14,952 nucleotides of DNA from Alphaproteobacteria bacterium (GCA_022822575.1 JAJEBJ010000264.1:1-14952), one strand, 5' to 3'. Numbered from the stretch's first letter, positions 1-8,000 are shown. A program made the numbers and translations. Notes: a model not told the origin generated them from the letters alone.

Positions 1-2234
1 TCACGCAAGGCCTCCGGCGCGCCCGGCTGTGCCGCCTGGACGCCGGCGATGGCGTTGGCGAGCTCGTGAATGCGCGCCACCGCCCGGTTGAAGTGAAACT
101 TCTCGATATCCGCGGTGATGCCGGCGATCGTCCTGTGGACGACACGGCGCAGTTCGAGAACCTCTCCCTCGACCATCGGTACGGGTGTTCCCGGTGGCGG
201 CAGCACGTCAAGCACTTCGCTCGTCATGCGGGCGATGCGCTGAACGAACCGGTGGGCCCCGGCGATGCCGCTGTCGGTCCATTCAAGGCCACGGTCGGGC
301 GGTGAATCCGACAGCATGAACCAGCGGGCCGTATCGGCCCCGTAGTCGCGGATGATGCTCTCCGGGTCGACCACGTTCTTGCGGGACTTGGACATCTTCT
401 CCGAGCGTCCGACGGTGACGGCTTCGCCTGTCTCGCGGCAGCGCACACCACCGTCATCATCCCTGATGACCTCCCGCGGTTCGAGATAGGAGCCATCTGT
501 CAGTCGGTAGGTCTCGTGCCCCACCATGCCTTGCGTGAAGAGACCGGCGAAGGGCTCGTCGAAGTCGAGGTAGCCGCAGCGCCTGAGAGCACGCGTGAAG
601 AAGCGCGAATAGAGGAGATGCAGCACGGCATGTTCGATACCGCCGATATACTGGTCGACCGGCATCCAGTAGTCGATTGCGTCGCGCGCGGCCGGTGTCG
701 CGGCTTGGGGTGAACAAAAGCGCAGAAAGTACCAGCTCGAGTCGACGAAGGTATCGAGAGTGTCGGTGTCGCGCAGCGCCCGCGCGTGGCAACGCGGGCA
801 GGCGACGTGCTTCCACGTGGGGTGGTGATCGAGCGGATTGCCCGGGCGCCCGAGGTCGATGTCGTCGGGAAGCCGGACGGGAAGGTCGTCCTTCGGTACC
901 GGGACGATTCCGCAATGGGGACAGTGGACCACCGGAATGGGGCACCCCCAGTATCGCTGGCGCGACACGCCCCAGTCCCGCAGCCTGTAGTTGATCTCGC
1001 GGCGTCCGGTGCCGTCCGTTTCCATTCTCGAGGCAACCGCCTCTTTGGCCTCCGCGACGGAAAGGCCGTCAAGAAAGGCCGAGTTGGCGAGCACGCCATC
1101 GCCGAGGAATGCCTCGGACGTGACCTGGAAGGCGGCGGCGTCACTCTCACGGGGCACGACCACGGGAATCACGTCGAGACCATAGGCATTGGCAAACTCG
1201 AGATCGCGCTGGTCATGGGCCGGGCATCCGAATATCGCCCCTGACCCATAGTCCATCAGCACGAAGTTTGCGACGAAGACGGGAAGTTCCCGGCCATCGA
1301 AGGGGTGGATCGCGACGAGTCCGGTGTCAATGCCCTTCTTGTCAGCCCGTTCGATGGCCTCCTCGCCGGTGGACGTACGCCGGCATTCCTCGATGAAATT
1401 GTCCAGTCCGGGTACCGTGCGGACAAGGTCCGCATTCCATGGGTGTTCCGGGGAGATGGCCATGAAACTGGCGCCGAAGATGGTGTCATGGCGGGTCGTG
1501 AAGACCTCAAGCCTGTCATCGCGTCCCTTGACCGGGAACAGCATTCTCAGACCCTCGGAGCGGCCGATCCAGTTGGACTGCATGATACGGACCTTGTCCG
1601 GCCAGCGCTCCAGTTCCTCGAGGGCATCCGCCAGTTCGTCGGCAAACTCCGTGATTCTCAGCACCCACTGGTTGAGACGCCGCTTTTCGATGAGGGCGCC
1701 GGATCGCCATCCCCTGCCGTCGATCACCTGCTCGTTGGCGAGAACGGTGAGATCGACCGGATCCCAGTTGACCATGGTGTCCCGGCGGTCGACGAGCCCG
1801 GCTTCGAGGAAATCGAGAAAGAGCTCCTGCTGGTGCCTGTAGTACTCGGGGAGACACGTGGTGATCTCGCGCGACCAGTCCAGGGACAGTCCCATGGACT
1901 GCAACTGGCGGCGCATGGTGGCGATGTTGGCCAAGGTCCATTCGCGCGGGTGAACGCCCTTCTCCATGGCGGCATTCTCCGCCGGAAGACCGAAGGCGTC
2001 CCAGCCCATGGGGTGCAGGACATTGAATCCCCGGGCCCGCTTGTAGCGGGCGACGAGGTCCCCCATGGCGTAGTTGCGCACATGCCCCATGTGAATGCGG
2101 CCACTGGGGTAGGGAAACATCTCGAGGACATAGGCCTTCGGTCGCTCGTCATCCTCGACAGCGACAAAGGTCTCTCTTTCCTCCCAGACCTGTCTCCAGC
2201 GGGTTTCAGCCTCGTGGAAGTCGTAGGTGTCCAT
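1..2234 (-). CDS. leuS: Leucyl-tRNA synthetase (C-terminus cut off by window edge)
   Basis: LeuS is a class Ia aminoacyl-tRNA synthetase that charges tRNA-Leu with leucine in the cytoplasm. The minus-strand frame is open from ATG at 2234 to position 1, giving 744 codons without a stop. The usual length is about 850-870 residues, so only the C-terminal part of the tRNA-binding region is missing. Visible motifs are the HIGH signature as HMGH (residues 48-51, bases 2082-2093), within PYPSGRIHMGHVRNY. The CP1 editing domain carries FTTRHDTIFG and PAHDQRD, with Asp341 as the probable editing aspartate. A zinc-binding insertion has CPHC and CPRC pairs, and KMSKS lies at residues 613-617 (bases 384-398). 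The start gives the usual MDTYDFHEAETRWRQVWEE opening, with a modest G-rich ribosome-binding site upstream. It lies 35 bases downstream of the DUF3576 lipoprotein gene, an order common in alphaproteobacteria, so co-transcription is likely. Identification is essentially certain. Confidence 0.97.
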   Translation of the reverse strand, partial: MDTYDFHEAETRWRQVWEERETFVAVEDDERPKAYVLEMFPYPSGRIHMGHVRNYAMGDLVARYKRARGFNVLHPMGWDAFGLPAENAAMEKGVHPREWTLANIATMRRQLQSMGLSLDWSREITTCLPEYYRHQQELFLDFLEAGLVDRRDTMVNWDPVDLTVLANEQVIDGRGWRSGALIEKRRLNQWVLRITEFADELADALEELERWPDKVRIMQSNWIGRSEGLRMLFPVKGRDDRLEVFTTRHDTIFGASFMAISPEHPWNADLVRTVPGLDNFIEECRRTSTGEEAIERADKKGIDTGLVAIHPFDGRELPVFVANFVLMDYGSGAIFGCPAHDQRDLEFANAYGLDVIPVVVPRESDAAAFQVTSEAFLGDGVLANSAFLDGLSVAEAKEAVASRMETDGTGRREINYRLRDWGVSRQRYWGCPIPVVHCPHCGIVPVPKDDLPVRLPDDIDLGRPGNPLDHHPTWKHVACPRCHARALRDTDTLDTFVDSSWYFLRFCSPQAATPAARDAIDYWMPVDQYIGGIEHAVLHLLYSRFFTRALRRCGYLDFDEPFAGLFTQGMVGHETYRLTDGSYLEPREVIRDDDGGVRCRETGEAVTVGRSEKMSKSRKNVVDPESIIRDYGADTARWFMLSDSPPDRGLEWTDSGIAGAHRFVQRIARMTSEVLDVLPPPGTPVPMVEGEVLELRRVVHRTIAGITADIEKFHFNRAVARIHELANAIAGVQAAQPGAPEALR

Positions 2235-2269
2235 CGCTGGCGCCCCCGAAGGGATCGTCCGTGATCCGC

Positions 2270-2833
2270 TCACTCGCCAAGCCAGGCGATGCGCAACAGC
2301 CGCGCCTGCGTCAGGATGGCGTTTTCGAGTGCCGTGGCCGTGTCTTCCGAGGCGACCGCATCCTGCCATCCGTCAGCGCCCTGGACCTGCCGGTTGACGG
2401 CCACACGCAGGGCCGAGGCTGTCAGTCGGGTGTCGAGTATGTAGACCGCCACCTTGAGCCGTTCCTCGGGCGACTCGGGCGGCCTGTACCAGTCGTAGAT
2501 GATGACACCGCCGAAGGGATCAGCGGAAAGCGGTGGCAGGAAGGCCAGCGTGTCGAGCGAAGCGCGCCACAGGAAGGCATTGACGCCAAGCCCCCCTCCC
2601 GGGCGCTCGCCAGCGCTGCCGGACAACAGGGAATTGATGCCGCCGCTGCCGAAAATGGTCTCGCGATCGGGGTCGTCGATGTCCGGTTCAAAGCGGCCCT
2701 GAGGAGTCCTCACGGTATCCTCGACACCTTCGTGGGATATGTTCGCTCCGTCACAGGCGGCAAGGAAACCCGCCAGCAGGATGGCGCCGGATACAAGATA
2801 GCTGAGGCTTGTTCGGGGTGTGCGCAAGGTCAC
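2270..2833 (-). CDS. DUF3576 domain lipoprotein
   Basis: This is a predicted outer- or inner-membrane lipoprotein of unknown function, 187 residues from a GTG start at 2833. The N-terminus has a basic stretch, a hydrophobic segment (about residues 9-23) and a lipobox LAAC with the acylated cysteine at residue 27. The mature part carries family-typical blocks: ETIFG (58-62), GLGVNAFLWRASLDTLAFLP (81-100), DPFGGVIIYDWYRPP (105-119) and ALRVAVNRQV (141-150). I chose GTG 2833 because it sits just before the signal peptide and has AGGA five bases upstream. The same frame is open to an ATG at 3166, but that extension would overlap the upstream small gene and bury the lipoprotein signal. Proteins of this family are usually encoded beside leuS, as here. 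Their biochemical role is not known to me, and the link to envelope biogenesis is only suggested by the lipoprotein signal. Family assignment is from recalled conserved blocks. Confidence 0.85.
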   Translation of the reverse strand: MTLRTPRTSLSYLVSGAILLAGFLAACDGANISHEGVEDTVRTPQGRFEPDIDDPDRETIFGSGGINSLLSGSAGERPGGGLGVNAFLWRASLDTLAFLPPLSADPFGGVIIYDWYRPPESPEERLKVAVYILDTRLTASALRVAVNRQVQGADGWQDAVASEDTATALENAILTQARLLRIAWLGE

Positions 2834-2889
2834 GACTGTCCTGTCAGGATGGCTGGTGAGACCCTCGCAGTCTGTTACGGGGACAGTCG
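2833..2889 (-). promoter_or_regulatory. Inverted repeat that could mask the DUF3576 ribosome-binding site
   Basis: A perfect 9-base inverted repeat has one arm at 2833-2841 and the other at 2881-2889, 39 bases apart. On the minus-strand transcript the downstream arm covers part of the AGGACAG ribosome-binding site and the first base of the GTG start. Pairing with the upstream arm (CGACTGTCC) could therefore limit ribosome access. The arms are seen directly, but the regulatory role is inference. A 9-base match at this spacing could be chance in GC-rich DNA. Confidence 0.3.
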
Positions 2890-2918
2890 GCGGGCAAGCA
2901 GATTCTCGTCGCCTGCCG

Positions 2919-3245
2919 TCATCGGGCCCGCCACCTGTTGGCGGCGCCAGGATCGGCAAGATGCGCAAGGTCATCCTCCCTCTCCAGCCAGGAATCCACA
3001 GCATCAGCGACATGGTCGAACCGCTCTCCGGCGCCAAGTTCCCGTGTGCGGTGCTCCTCGAGGCTCGAGAGAATGAGGATTTCCCGCATGGCCCGCCGCA
3101 GGACCGCCGCCGGCACCACTTCCCGCGCGGTCGCCTTCCTGATGAGAAAGCGGCTGACGGACTCACCGGCGATCCGCGCCAGTTCCTTCACCCTGTCCCA
3201 TTCCGTGTCTGACGCCTCGATGAAATGCTGTCTGGTACCAGGCAT
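2919..3245 (-). CDS. Small ribbon-helix-helix (CopG/MobC-like) DNA-binding protein
   Basis: This is a 108-residue hypothetical protein from ATG 3245. The N-terminal third reads as a ribbon-helix-helix domain. It has a short strand (about residues 6-11, QHFIEA), helix 1 with DTEWDRVKELARIAGE (13-28), and helix 2 with SVSRFLIRKATARE (29-42). This wording resembles the DNA-binding part of CopG regulators and of MobC-type mobilisation accessory proteins. The remaining region is helical and charged, ending in WLEREDDLAHL (87-97), and may be for oligomerisation. There is no toxin, relaxase or plasmid gene beside it. It lies 59 bases after speB and 85 bases before the DUF3576 gene. An upstream in-frame ATG at 3308 is possible, but it would include a tandem repeat that looks like operator DNA. 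A GGAGG sits 12 bases before ATG 3245, slightly farther than ideal. The most likely role is a transcriptional repressor, but I cannot name it. Confidence 0.65.
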   Translation of the reverse strand: MPGTRQHFIEASDTEWDRVKELARIAGESVSRFLIRKATAREVVPAAVLRRAMREILILSSLEEHRTRELGAGERFDHVADAVDSWLEREDDLAHLADPGAANRWRAR

Positions 3246-3260
3246 GATGCAGGACGGCCT

Positions 3261-3285
3261 CCGGAACATTGCCGGAACATAACAT
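3261..3285. repeat. Tandem repeat with 11-bp period, candidate operator
   Basis: On the plus strand CCGGAACAT occurs at 3261-3269 and again at 3272-3280, followed by a partial copy AACAT at 3281-3285. The period of 11 bases is one turn of DNA, so the copies face the same side of the helix. It lies 16 bases upstream of the start of the small ribbon-helix-helix gene. Proteins of that fold often bind tandem half-sites in their own promoter, which makes this a plausible autoregulatory operator. The repeat itself is certain; its use as an operator is inference. Confidence 0.45.
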
Positions 3286-3304
3286 GGTGTGTCCCGCCGC
3301 AGGT

Positions 3305-4306
3305 TCAACCGGCAGAACTCTCCCGCCGTCCTACCCGGTCAGCCATGAGGCAGAGCAGTTCCCACATCATCTGTGCACCATTGAGTGAGGTGATGGAGGC
3401 ACTGTCGAAGGGAGGCGACACCTCGACGACGTCTGCGCCAATGATGTCGATGCCCATCAGCCCGCGCAGCACCTGCTGGGCCTCCCATGTCGTATAGCCG
3501 CCGACCTCGGGCGTGCCTGTTCCCGGTGCGTAGACGGGATCGAGACCGTCGACATCGAAACTCACATAGACCGGACCATCGCCGACGACCTCGTGCGCCC
3601 GGGCGATGACGGCCTCGATGCCCATGGCGTAGAACTCCTCGATATGAATGACGGTCATGCCGCTCTCGTAGCTGAAGTCCCAAAGGACTTCCGCGGGCCC
3701 GCGGATGCCGATCTGGATGGTGCGTTTCGGGTCGAGGGCACCGTCCTCCACGGCAACCCTGAAGGGACCGCCATGGTGGTGCTTGTGGCCGAACAGTTCG
3801 GGGCCGGTGTCACAATGGGCGTCGAAGTGGATGAGCCCCACCGGCTCACCCAGCGAGTGCTTCAGCGCCCGCATGATCGGCAGGGTGATGGAGTGGTCTC
3901 CGCCTGCAGTAAGCGGCATCACACCGGCCGCCGCCACACGATCGTAGAACGACTCGATGTCGCCCATGGCGCGTTCGAGTGCGTAGACCCCCTCGATCAT
4001 GACGTCGCCGATATCGGCGACCCGTGCCGTGTCGAAGGGACGCACGCCGGTCTTGTGGTTGACGCGACCCATGAGGGTGGACTGCTCACGCAGGGCCCGG
4101 GGTCCATGGCGGGCTCCGGGACGGTTCGTCACCGCCCCGTCGAAGGGGACGCCTGCAATTCCGATGTCGATATCGCCCCAGGTATCGGGGTCCTCCCGCA
4201 ACTCCTGGCGCATGAACGTCGCCACACCTGCGTAGCGGTGGCGGAACACCGCTCCCCAGGCGAGCTTGCGGGCCTCGGGTACCCCGTCGTCCGTGGTGTC
4301 ACTCAT
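3305..4306 (-). CDS. speB: Agmatinase / ureohydrolase family protein
   Basis: This is a manganese-dependent ureohydrolase of the arginase/agmatinase family, 333 residues. Agmatinases split agmatine into putrescine and urea; close relatives use guanidinobutyrate or guanidinopropionate. All metal-binding motifs are present: GGDHSIT (135-141, His138), HFDAHCDTG (160-168, with Asp162, His164 and Asp166) and SFDVDGLDPVYAPGTGTPEVGG around 249-270 (Asp251, Asp253). The closing VEVSPPFD block (294-301) is also intact. I chose ATG 4306 (MSDTTDD) over the in-frame ATG 4327 because AGGAAG lies at good spacing just before it. The loop between the second and third motifs reads ELFGHKHHHGGPFR (170-183), which differs from the enterobacterial agmatinase loop I remember, so the true guanidino substrate is open. 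It is the first gene of the leftward run and divergent from the Nudix gene. The enzyme class is certain; agmatine as substrate is only the default guess. Confidence 0.88.
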   Translation of the reverse strand: MSDTTDDGVPEARKLAWGAVFRHRYAGVATFMRQELREDPDTWGDIDIGIAGVPFDGAVTNRPGARHGPRALREQSTLMGRVNHKTGVRPFDTARVADIGDVMIEGVYALERAMGDIESFYDRVAAAGVMPLTAGGDHSITLPIMRALKHSLGEPVGLIHFDAHCDTGPELFGHKHHHGGPFRVAVEDGALDPKRTIQIGIRGPAEVLWDFSYESGMTVIHIEEFYAMGIEAVIARAHEVVGDGPVYVSFDVDGLDPVYAPGTGTPEVGGYTTWEAQQVLRGLMGIDIIGADVVEVSPPFDSASITSLNGAQMMWELLCLMADRVGRRESSAG

Positions 4307-4379
4307 CACTTTCTTCCTGTTCCACAATTCAGGTCATAGTATTCATGCGGACCGGGCCTGTCGTCATCGATCAATCGCC

Positions 4380-4853
4380 ATGGTGATCCTCATTCCGCAG
4401 AATACTGCCATACGCCAGATGGGAAAGTGCCTGCCTGGAATCGTCTACCAGGAGCGGGCGAGCGTGTACGGGTTGGCATCGGATTGTGAAGGACGAATCC
4501 TTGCCTGCCGGCGGGGCGGTGACCGGGTGGTGCTTCCCGGGGGCGGCCTTGAGGACGACGAGAGCGAAGAGGACGCACTCAGACGGGAAGTCGCCGAAGA
4601 GACAGGTTACAGTGTTCTCGCCGCCCGTTCGCTGTGCCGGGCGTGGCAGTATCACAACAACCGCTATGCCAAGCCGCCGGCCAACAAGCACTGCCACTTC
4701 TTCATGATGGACATCGCCGAAACGCGATCTTCCCCGGCGGAAGCCGATCACGTCCCGATCTGGCTTGATCCGGAGGAACTGGTTGCGACGCTGACCTTCG
4801 AGAGCCATCGCTGGGCTGTCACGGTGCTCTGCGGCGCGGCCACCCCTCCCTGA
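4380..4853 (+). CDS. Nudix hydrolase
   Basis: This is a Nudix-fold pyrophosphohydrolase of 157 residues from ATG 4380; such enzymes hydrolyse nucleoside-diphosphate-linked compounds. The Nudix box fits its consensus exactly: Gly55, Glu61, Arg69-Glu70-Val71, Glu73-Glu74 and Gly76, supplying the magnesium-binding glutamates. It is preceded by a strand and turn (GRILACRRGGDRVVLPGGG). The later part has RAWQYHNNRYAKPPANKHCH (87-106), so the substrate pocket is aromatic- and histidine-rich. The substrate cannot be told from sequence. The start is uncertain: neither ATG 4380 nor ATG 4419 has a good ribosome-binding site. The frame is open up to ATG 4266, but that form would overlap the start of the divergent speB-like gene. 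The gene stands alone between speB and the tRNA, and its 3' end faces the 3' end of the tRNA. The fold is very secure, the start is not. Confidence 0.85.
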   Translation: MVILIPQNTAIRQMGKCLPGIVYQERASVYGLASDCEGRILACRRGGDRVVLPGGGLEDDESEEDALRREVAEETGYSVLAARSLCRAWQYHNNRYAKPPANKHCHFFMMDIAETRSSPAEADHVPIWLDPEELVATLTFESHRWAVTVLCGAATPP

Positions 4854-4866
4854 AGGCCGCCGTGAC

Positions 4867-4891
4867 GTGCCGGTGGATCCGAACCCGGCAC
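4867..4891. terminator. Hairpin between the Nudix gene and tRNA-Arg 3' ends
   Basis: A perfect 7-base inverted repeat, GTGCCGG (4867-4873) and CCGGCAC (4885-4891), has an 11-base loop. It lies in the 42-base gap between two convergent transcription units, where a bidirectional terminator would be expected. Neither strand has a run of T after the stem, so it is not a classical intrinsic terminator. It may be a weak terminator or an RNA processing signal for the tRNA 3' end. Confidence 0.3.
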
Positions 4892-4895
4892 CGGG

Positions 4896-4972
4896 TGGCG
4901 CACCCGGCAGGACTCGAACCTGCGACCCCAGGATTAGGAATCCTGTGCTCTATCCAGCTGAGCTACGGGTGC
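4896..4972 (-). tRNA. tRNA-Arg (anticodon CCT)
   Basis: This is a complete 77-base tRNA on the minus strand, including an encoded CCA at its 3' end (4896-4898). The acceptor arms GCACCCG and CGGGTGC pair over 7 bases, with discriminator G. The D stem is GCTC/GAGC. The anticodon stem CAGGA/TCCTG holds loop TTCCTAA, which gives anticodon CCT (plus-strand bases 4936-4938) reading the arginine codon AGG. The T arm GCAGG-TTCGAGT-CCTGC is canonical. Such tRNAs are frequent integration sites, but no integrase or duplicated tRNA end is seen nearby. Confidence 0.98.
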
Positions 4973-4987
4973 CCTTGTCGGCATGGC

Positions 4988-5010
4988 CTGTCTATCAGAG
5001 TGATTGACAG
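4988..5010. promoter_or_regulatory. 23-bp near-palindrome in the divergent tRNA-Arg / gdh region
   Basis: Two 10-base arms, CTGTCTATCA (4988-4997) and TGATTGACAG (5001-5010), are inverted copies with one mismatch around a 3-base centre. It sits 15 bases before the tRNA 5' end and 66 bases before the gdh start, so a bound protein could affect either unit. The right arm contains TTGACA (5004-5009), a perfect -35 hexamer for gdh. The only -10 candidates at normal spacing (around 5025-5032, ATTTTG) are poor. The left arm also takes part in a larger inverted repeat, 4985-4998 with 5047-5060 (11 of 14 bases matching). An operator or an RNA switch in the gdh leader are both possible, but neither is shown. 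Confidence 0.45.
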
Positions 5011-5063
5011 GGTGCCACCGTCAGGATTTTGCCGTGACGTCGCGGGCTGATAGGCTGGCCTGT

Positions 5064-5069
5064 GGAGGG
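5064..5069 (+). promoter_or_regulatory. Ribosome-binding site deciding the gdh start
   Basis: GGAGGG at 5064-5069 lies seven bases before ATG 5077. An in-frame GTG at 5062 would overlap this site and has no comparable ribosome-binding site of its own, so ATG 5077 is the preferred start. Confidence 0.75.
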
Positions 5070-5076
5070 TGTCGTC

Positions 5077-8000
5077 ATGCGGCAGCGGGATCACCACCAG
5101 TTGACTGAACGCATCGACGAGGTTGTGCGCCTGGTCCGAAGCGGTTTCGCGTCCGAAGCCGATCACGTGGCCCGGTTCACGGAGAACTTCCTTAGCGGCG
5201 TCATTGCCGAAGACATCGATGGCATGTCGACGGAGAACCTCTACGGAGAGGTGGCTTCGCTGTGGCAGTTCTTCCGCCACCGCCGCGTTGGCGGGGCGAA
5301 GGTCCGGGTGTTCGACCCGGATCCTGAAGAGGACGGCTGGCAGTCGACCCACACGGTGATCGAGATCGTCAACGACGACATGCCGTTCCTCGTGGACTCC
5401 GTGGTCGCCGCCCTCAATGTGCTCGGGATTCCGGTGCTCCTGCTCATACACCCGGTGATTCATGTCACACGCGACGACGAGGGCGTCCTGAGCGGGATTG
5501 ACGGCGGATCGGCAGAATCGGTCCTGCACGTGGAGATCACCCAACAGCCCGTGGAACGCCACCGGGAGATTGTCGATCGACTGCACCACGTCCTTGGCCA
5601 GGTGCGTTCCGCGGTCGAGGACTGGCGTCCCATGGTGACATGCCTCGAACGGCACATGATGGCACTCGAGGCGGCGCCGCCGCCCGTGTCGGCCGAAGAG
5701 CTTGAGGAAGGCCTTGCCTTTCTGAAGTGGCTGCTGGACGACCATTTCACCTTTCTTGGTTACCGCGAGTACCGTTTCGAACGGCGTGAAGGCGCGGTGT
5801 TCGCCCACATCGTCGAGGAGGAAAACCGCGGTATCCTGCGTGAGGTCACCGAGGAAAGCCGCAAGCGTCACGAAGAGGCGCTGCCCGAACACTTCGTGCA
5901 GTACCTGGAACACCGGGAACTCTTCATCATTTCCAAGGCATGGACCCGCTCGGACGTCCACCGACCGGTCTTCATGGACTACATCGGCCTGCGCCGGTTC
6001 AATGACGCGGGAGAGGTTGTCGGGGAGTACCGCTACCTCGGTCTGCTGACATCCACCGCCTACAACACTTCGCCAACCCAGATCCCCCTGTTGCGCCGGA
6101 AGGTCGCGATGGTGATGGAGCGTTCGGGAGCGACTCCGGGCAGCCACAATGCCAAGGCGCTTGAACATATCCTCGACACGTTTCCGCGCGACGAACTATT
6201 CCAGATCGATGTCGACACCCTGGAGTCCTTCTCCCGGGGCATCCTGCATCTCGAGCATCGCCAGCGCATCCGCCTCTTCCTGAGACGGGATTCCTATGGC
6301 CAGTTCGTTTCCTGCCTCGTCTACATTCCCCGTGATCGCTATTCCACCAATTTGCGCCGCAGGATGGAGGCCATCCTTCTCGAAGAACTCAACGGCAGTT
6401 CGGTGGACGTTCAGACCCAGGTGTCCGATGCGCCGATGGCCCGGGCCCAGTTCATCGTCCACACCCCGGACAAGGACCGGGTCGAGGGTGAGCCCGACGC
6501 CATCGAAAGGCGACTCACAGCGGCGTCGCGGACCTGGGACGACGATCTCCAGGATGCACTGACCGAGGAATTCGGCGAGGGCCGGGGGGCTGTCCTCTTC
6601 CACCGCTACCGCCCGGCGATCCCCGGTGGCTACAAGGAGATGTTCAGCACCCGTCTGGCGGTGGCCGATATCCAGCGCATGGAGTCCATGGACGACGATG
6701 ACATCGCGATGAACCTCTATCGCCGTGTCGATGCCGCCGAGGGCGACCTCAACTTCAAGGTCTATCACCGTGGGACGGCGGTGCCGTTGTCGGGGATCAT
6801 GCCCATGCTCGAACACATGGGCCTGGTGGTCATCGAAGAAGCACCATACGAGATCCGTCCCGACGACGGGACGGTCATCTGGATTCATGATTTCCGGGTC
6901 CAGCTCGAGCACGGTTGGCAGGTTGACGTCGCGGAGGTGCGTCAGCGCTTCCACGAGACCTTCGCGCGGGTCTGGTCCGGTGAGATCGAGGATGACCAAT
7001 TCAACGATCTCGTCCTCATCGGTCTCGACTGGCGCCAGGTGGTCATCCTGCGCGCCTACGCCAAGTTCCTCATGCAGATCAACGCGCCCTTCAGCCAGGC
7101 CTATGTCGAGCAGACCATGGCGGCCAATCCCGTCATCGTGCGCCTTCTCGTCGAGTTCTTCGAGACGCGGTTCGACCCCGACAAACAGGCACGGGCCCAC
7201 GTTCGCGGCATCACCCTTCGCGATCGCATCATCGAGGCACTCGAAGGCGTCGAGTCGCTGGACCAGGACCGCATCCTGCGCCGCTATCTCAACCTGATCG
7301 AGTCGACTCTGCGCACCAACTTCTACCAGATGGATGCCGCCGGCGCCGTCAGGCCCTACGTTTCCTTCAAGTTCGACAGCCAGATGATTCACGGTCTGCC
7401 GGATCCCAGGCCGTGGCGGGAGATCTTTGTCTATTCCACCAGGGTCGAGGCCGTTCACCTGCGCGGCGGACCGGTGGCGAGGGGCGGCATCCGCTGGTCC
7501 GACCGCCTCGAGGATTTCCGTACCGAGGTCCTGGGCCTGGTGAAGGCGCAGATGGTGAAGAATGCGGTCATCGTGCCTGTGGGGTCCAAGGGAGGCTTTG
7601 TCGTCAAGAGGCCGCCCCCTGCCGGCGCGGGGCGTGACGCCCTGCAGGCCGAGGGCATAGCCTGCTACCGGACGTTCATGGCAGGCATGCTTGATGTCAC
7701 CGACAACATCTCCGGTGGCCATGTTGTCACGCGGGAGCGGCTGGTCCGCCGTGACGACGACGATCCCTATCTCGTGGTGGCCGCCGACAAGGGCACGGCA
7801 ACCTTCTCGGATATCGCCAACGACGTGGCTGCGCACTATGGCCACTGGCTCGGCGACGCCTTCGCATCGGGAGGATCGGCAGGGTATGATCACAAGGCGA
7901 TGGCGATCACGGCCAAGGGGGCCTGGGAGGCCGTCCGCCGCCATTTCCGCGAGATCGGCAAGGATGTCGAGTGCGAGGATTTCACGGTGATCGGCATCGG

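Noticed and set aside
1305..2264. 319-codon plus-strand open frame opposite leuS
   Set aside because: It is antisense to the HIGH motif and editing region of leuS. The minus strand is clearly the coding one.
2834..3166. N-terminal extension of the DUF3576 protein to an ATG at 3166
   Set aside because: It overlaps the small ribbon-helix-helix gene and would put about 110 residues in front of a lipoprotein signal peptide.
4867..4895. Minus-strand GGTTCGGATCC near the tRNA 3' end as a duplicated T-arm or attachment site remnant
   Set aside because: It resembles a T arm for only a few bases, the stem does not pair in the correct register, and no integrase or element boundary is present.
4862..5050. 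Short plus-strand open frame containing PAGLEPATPGLGILCSIQLSYG
   Set aside because: It is the translation of the antisense strand of tRNA-Arg, a well-known annotation artefact.
4963..6168. 401-codon minus-strand open frame spanning the tRNA and the start of gdh
   Set aside because: It runs through the tRNA 5' end, the divergent promoter region and the conserved gdh N-terminus, so it is not a gene.
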